Both the position numbers and the translations under genes were made by a program. From the NCBI GenBank assembly GCA_035546335.1, contig DATKDP010000005.1, forward strand, positions 1 through 64,000: a stretch of DNA of 64,000 bases, read 5' to 3'. The notes under the pieces were generated by a model that searched no databases, was not told where the DNA came from, and worked only from the letters and a program-made list of their open reading frames with translations. The stretch is from DATKDP01 sp035546335. GTDB lineage: Bacteria > Acidobacteriota > Thermoanaerobaculia > Gp7-AA8. Positions 60,402-64,000 of this stretch are shown here, one piece after another. Positions within the stretch are counted from its first letter, which is position 1, and every line of letters starts with the position of its first letter.

Positions 60402-60412
60402 CGTCGTTTTTC

Positions 60413-60530
60413 CGAGGGGCGAGGGGCGAGAGACGAGGGGCGAGGAAAGAGAGGCGAGCAGATTCCGGATCTATTCTCTGCCTCGATCACATCTCGTCTC
60501 TCGTCTCTCATCTCTCGTCTCTCGTCTCTA
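60413..60530. repeat. Inverted heptanucleotide arrays abutting tsaD
   Basis: Purine-rich arm 60413-60460 (GAGGGGC, GAGAGAC), pyrimidine-rich arm about 60490-60530 (CTCGTCT). The last unit overlaps CTA at 60528-60530, which is the tsaD stop codon on the minus strand. Confidence 0.87.
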
Positions 60531-61583
60531 ACCACCAACCGCCATCCTCGACCGCGCCTTCACGCGCAGCGGATCGCCGGAGACGTTCCCCAGCCGGCGA
60601 AGTCCGGCAAACGCGATCATCGCCGCATTATCGGTGCAGTAGCGTCGTTCCGGGAGCCGGATCGACAAACCAGCCTCGGCGCACCAGGAGGTTGCGCGCT
60701 CGCGAAGCTCGGTGTTGGCGGCGACGCCGCCGGCGACTGCGAGCTCCCCGGGTCGCCGCGCTGAATCGAGCGATCGCCAGATCGTCTCGAGTCGGTCGAG
60801 GATCTGATCGACGACGGCCTTCTGGAACGACGCACAGAAGCCGGCGAGCCGGACGAGAGTCTCGCGATCCATCGATTCGATCGGCGGAGTCAATCCTTCC
60901 CGCCTGGCGAGGCGAATCGAGTTCGACTTCAGACCGGAAAAGGAAAAGTCGACCGATCCGTCCTTGAACCGTGCGAGCGGAAAGTCATAGCGCGCCGGAT
61001 CGCCGTCGCGTCCTCGGGCCTCGATCTGAGGTCCCCCGGGATAGGGGAGACCGATGAACTTGGCGACTTTGTCGAAGACTTCCCCCGCGGCATCATCGCG
61101 GGTCCTGTTGATCATACGCGCGCCCTCACTCGCTCGCACGTCATAGACCGAAGAATGCCCTCCCGAGACGACGAGGCTGAGAAAGCGATCCGGCATGGGA
61201 ATCGCCGGACCGGAGAGCTGGAGATAGGGAGAGTCGATATGACCCTCGAGGTGATTCACGGCGACGAGCGGAATTCGAAGACCATACGCGAGTCCCTGCG
61301 CTGCCGACAGACCGACGAGCAGCGCCCCGATGAGACCCGGACCGGATGTCACTGCAATTGCCGAGACTTCCGAGAGCGCGACTCCGGCCTCGTCGAGAGA
61401 CTGATCGATCAACGGCATCAGATGCTGGAGATGCTCGCGGGAGGCGATCTCCGGTACGACACCGCCGAAGGGGCGGTGGCGCTCGATCTGCGAGGCGATG
61501 AGATTGCTGCGCACGGTCCCGTCACCCTCCAGGATGGCAACGGAGGTCTCATCACACGAGGTTTCGATTCCCAGAATCCGCAT
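60528..61583 (-). CDS. tsaD: tRNA N6-adenosine threonylcarbamoyltransferase TsaD
   Basis: 351 residues from the ATG at 61583; the frame is open further upstream but that stretch is not conserved in character. TsaD transfers the threonylcarbamoyl group to A37 of tRNAs reading ANN codons. Motifs: ILGIETSCDETSVAI at the N-terminus, metal ligands in VNHLEGHIDSPYL (HxxxH), LVVSGGHSSVYDV, KVAKFIGLPYPGGPQIE and the C-terminal AVAGGVAANTELR. Length is standard. Divergent from valS with 167 bp between starts. Confidence 0.94.
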   Translation of the reverse strand: MRILGIETSCDETSVAILEGDGTVRSNLIASQIERHRPFGGVVPEIASREHLQHLMPLIDQSLDEAGVALSEVSAIAVTSGPGLIGALLVGLSAAQGLAYGLRIPLVAVNHLEGHIDSPYLQLSGPAIPMPDRFLSLVVSGGHSSVYDVRASEGARMINRTRDDAAGEVFDKVAKFIGLPYPGGPQIEARGRDGDPARYDFPLARFKDGSVDFSFSGLKSNSIRLARREGLTPPIESMDRETLVRLAGFCASFQKAVVDQILDRLETIWRSLDSARRPGELAVAGGVAANTELRERATSWCAEAGLSIRLPERRYCTDNAAMIAFAGLRRLGNVSGDPLRVKARSRMAVGG

Positions 61584-61721
61584 GGCCGGCACCGGAGAGC
61601 AGTGTAGCCGAATGCAGGGAACGTGCGCGCTCCCCTTCGGGACTGGAATTGTCCCACGACGCGGTCGCCGGGGGGTCGGGAGCCCGCCTTTCAGCGTCTC
61701 CATTGCGACGAGGTCAGAGGC

Positions 61722-61727
61722 TATAAT
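61722..61727 (+). promoter_or_regulatory. Probable -10 box for valS
   Basis: A perfect TATAAT lies 23 bp before the valS ATG. No good -35 box sits at 16-18 bp; TTGCGA at 61703-61708 is too close (13 bp). Ranked as probable because perfect -10 boxes are rare in this GC-rich context. Confidence 0.45.
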
Positions 61728-61750
61728 GCCCTTCTTTTTCACGACGGACG

Positions 61751-64000
61751 ATGACGCAGGAAGAGCTCTCGAAACGCTATCACCCCGCTGAGTTCGAACA
61801 GCGCTGGTACCACTTCTGGGAAGACGAAGGATTCTTCACTCCGGTGGTCGATCGCGAGATTCCGAATTTCTCGATCGTGATTCCCCCGCCGAACGTGACC
61901 GGGCGGCTGCACATCGGACACGCTCTGGTCAACTCGCTTCAGGACATTCTGGTGCGCTGGAAGCGGATGAGCGGCTTCAACACGCTCTGGCTTCCTGGCA
62001 CGGATCACGCCGGAATCGCCACGCAGATGGTCGTCGAGCGGGAGCTGGCGAAGGAAGGGATCTCACGTCTCGAGCTGGGACGCGACGAATTCGTCGCTCG
62101 CGTCTGGTCGTGGAAGGAAGATCACAAGAATCAGATCAAGGATCAGCTCGTTCGCATGGGTGTCTCGTGCGACTGGAGTCGCGAGCGCTTCACTCTCGAC
62201 GACGGCCTCTCGCGCGCCGTGCGTCACGTCTTCGTCCGTCTCTACGAAGAGGGATTGATCTACCGCGACGTGGCGATGGTGAACTGGTGCCCGCGCTGCA
62301 GAACGGCGATCTCCGACATCGAAGTCGAATACCGCGAGGTCACGGGACGGCTCTATCACATCGACTACCCGGTGACCGGCTCGGACGTGCGCCTGACCGT
62401 CGCCACGACACGGCCGGAGACGATGCTCGGCGACACGGCGGTGGCCGTTCATCCCGGCGACGAGCGCTATCGCCATCTGATCGGACAGACGGTCGAGCTG
62501 CCGCTCGCCGGCCGGCGCATTCCGATCATCGGCGACTCCGTTCTCGTCGATCCGGAGTTCGGCACCGGCGTGGTCAAAGTCACACCGGCACACGATCGGA
62601 ACGACTACGAGTCGGGAATCAGGAACGAGCTCCCGCGCCTGCAGGTGATCGACGAGGCGGGGCGAATGACGCCGGAGGCAGGGGCGACGTTCGAAGGTCT
62701 CGACCGAACGGAAGCGAGAGCGCTGGTTCTCGAACGGCTCGAGAACGAGGGGTTTCTACGGGCGACGCACGATCACATTCACGCCGTCGGCTTCTGCGGA
62801 AAGTGCGATGCGGTCGTCGAGCCGATGGTCTCGCGCCAGTGGTTCGTCAGGATCGCCCCGCTGGCGGAGCCCGCCGTCGAGCTGGTGCGCAACGGGACGA
62901 TCACCATCGTTCCGCAATCGTGGGAGTCGACCTACTTCAACTGGATGGAGAACATTCACGACTGGTGCATCTCGCGCCAGCTGTGGTGGGGGCACCGGAT
63001 TCCGGCCTTCTACTGTGAATGCGGCGGGGTCGTCGTCAGCGAGCAGGAGCCGGCGTCGTGCCCGCAGTGCGGGTCCGGCACGCTGGTGCAGGACTCCGAC
63101 GTTCTCGACACCTGGTTCTCGTCGGCGCTCTGGCCGTTCTCGACGATGGGATGGCCCGAGCAGACGGAAGACTTTCGCGTCTTCTATCCGACGGACACGC
63201 TGATCACCGGTTTCGACATTCTCTTTTTCTGGGTCGCGCGCATGATCATGATGGGCGTTCGTTTCACCGGAAAGGCTCCCTTCTCGACGGTCTTTCTCAA
63301 CGGCCTGGTTCGGGACGAGCACGGTCAGAAGATGTCGAAGTCGAAGGGGAATGTCATCGACCCACTCGACGTGATCGACGAATTCGGAGCCGACGCCGTA
63401 CGCTTCACCCTCGCGATTCTGGCGACGGGACGCGACATTCCTCTGGCGCGAAACCGGATGCAGGGATATTCGGCATTCGCCAACAAGATCTGGAATGCTT
63501 CACGATTCGCCCTGATGCACATCGACGTCGAGCTTCGCGACGCGAGCCCCATCGAGCGCGACGAGCTCGAGGCGGTCGAGCGCTGGATCCTCTCGCGACT
63601 GAATCGAACCACGGCGGACGTGAACCGCGCCCTGGCGAGCTTCCGCTTCGACGAGGCAGCCAACACCATCTATCACTTCTTCTGGCACGAGCTGTGTGAC
63701 TGGTACATCGAGTTCGCCAAGCCGGTGCTGCTCGCACGCCATGGGGATGCCCACGACCGGCGCAGAGCGAAGCGCGTCCTTCTCGAAGTTCTCGATCGCT
63801 CGCTCAGGCTCCTCCATCCGTTCATGCCCTTCATCACCGAGGAGATCTGGCAGAAGTTGAAGGGGGCCCATCCGTCAGTCATGGTGGCGCCTTATCCGAT
63901 CGAACACGAGATTCTCGACGATCCGGAAGCGGAGCGAATGATTGCCGTGATCCAGCAGATGATCACGACGATTCGCAATCTGCGGGCTGAGAGGGGCTTT
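61751..64000 (+). CDS. valS: Valyl-tRNA synthetase, N-terminal 750 residues (cut by window edge)
   Basis: Open from ATG 61751 to the end of the window. Class I synthetase signatures: HIGH in NVTGRLHIGHALVNSLQDI (about 55), KMSKS in DEHGQKMSKSKGNVIDP (about 530). The editing domain TVATTRPETMLGDTAVAVHP is present. Specificity features GTDHAGIATQMVVE and WDTW-like FDILFFWVARMIMMG match ValRS rather than IleRS. The zinc-finger-like CGKCD and CECGG...CPQCG Cys pairs occur between. The anticodon domain and C-terminal coiled coil would lie partly beyond the edge. Confidence 0.95.
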   Translation, partial: MTQEELSKRYHPAEFEQRWYHFWEDEGFFTPVVDREIPNFSIVIPPPNVTGRLHIGHALVNSLQDILVRWKRMSGFNTLWLPGTDHAGIATQMVVERELAKEGISRLELGRDEFVARVWSWKEDHKNQIKDQLVRMGVSCDWSRERFTLDDGLSRAVRHVFVRLYEEGLIYRDVAMVNWCPRCRTAISDIEVEYREVTGRLYHIDYPVTGSDVRLTVATTRPETMLGDTAVAVHPGDERYRHLIGQTVELPLAGRRIPIIGDSVLVDPEFGTGVVKVTPAHDRNDYESGIRNELPRLQVIDEAGRMTPEAGATFEGLDRTEARALVLERLENEGFLRATHDHIHAVGFCGKCDAVVEPMVSRQWFVRIAPLAEPAVELVRNGTITIVPQSWESTYFNWMENIHDWCISRQLWWGHRIPAFYCECGGVVVSEQEPASCPQCGSGTLVQDSDVLDTWFSSALWPFSTMGWPEQTEDFRVFYPTDTLITGFDILFFWVARMIMMGVRFTGKAPFSTVFLNGLVRDEHGQKMSKSKGNVIDPLDVIDEFGADAVRFTLAILATGRDIPLARNRMQGYSAFANKIWNASRFALMHIDVELRDASPIERDELEAVERWILSRLNRTTADVNRALASFRFDEAANTIYHFFWHELCDWYIEFAKPVLLARHGDAHDRRRAKRVLLEVLDRSLRLLHPFMPFITEEIWQKLKGAHPSVMVAPYPIEHEILDDPEAERMIAVIQQMITTIRNLRAERGF

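Overview
The window is a 64 kb, GC-rich bacterial chromosome segment with almost every gene on the minus strand. Two Oar-type outer-membrane receptors with carboxypeptidase-regulatory N-termini, TPR-bearing sulfatase-fold lipoproteins, a four-PAS hybrid histidine kinase and a siroheme-dependent haem pathway suggest Acidobacteriota, perhaps a Thermoanaerobaculia-like lineage. That placement is inferred from gene content; there is no rRNA gene here and I recognised no tRNA gene. The right edge cuts valS.

Layout. 89-3784: rsgA, an M49-like zinc peptidase and a YbaK-type deacylase. 3828-10947: a minus-strand operon with two pilin-like secreted subunits, two periplasmic chaperone-like Ig proteins and a 1202-residue outer-membrane protein (pilus-secretin-type N-domain, beta-barrel, regulatory repeats, two SPOR domains). 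The three inner junctions overlap by 4 bp; this looks like a divergent chaperone/usher-like surface-fibre system. 11429-15644: LD-carboxypeptidase, methyltransferase, NAD-epimerase and an unusual fold-III PLP decarboxylase homologue. 15758-18654: a molybdopterin oxidoreductase and a MazEF pair with a palindromic operator. 18774-24055: an iron-type ABC importer plus an MFS carrier. 24261-30345: amidohydrolase, two thioredoxin-fold proteins, a class V aminotransferase, OsmC and small proteins. 30337-36636: fused AhbA/B, AhbC, a cNMP-binding protein lacking a helix-turn-helix, AhbD and tryptophanase. 36735-40965: the hybrid kinase, a zinc-ribbon protein and a methyltransferase. 41132-47121: an outer-membrane barrel with a secreted partner, and an NSS sodium symporter coupled to an anchored Ig-like protein. 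47574-58794: two paralogous receptors of identical length flanking two paralogous sulfatase-fold TPR lipoproteins. 59395-64000: a YfcH-type epimerase, tsaD and divergent valS.

The most striking non-coding content is repetitive. Heptanucleotide arrays (units such as CACCCTT, CTCGTCT, TATCTGC) occur mostly as inverted pairs, purine-rich arm left and pyrimidine-rich arm right, and usually abut the 3' end of a minus-strand gene. Several dispersed palindromic families (a 119-bp element with 13-bp terminal inverted repeats, a GC hairpin element, a roughly 90-bp element and a CCGAAGAT/ATCTTCGG hairpin) form mosaics in the remaining gaps. Some repeats have been captured as protein sequence: a lipoprotein signal peptide, a heptad peptide tail, and the stop codons of two convergent genes.
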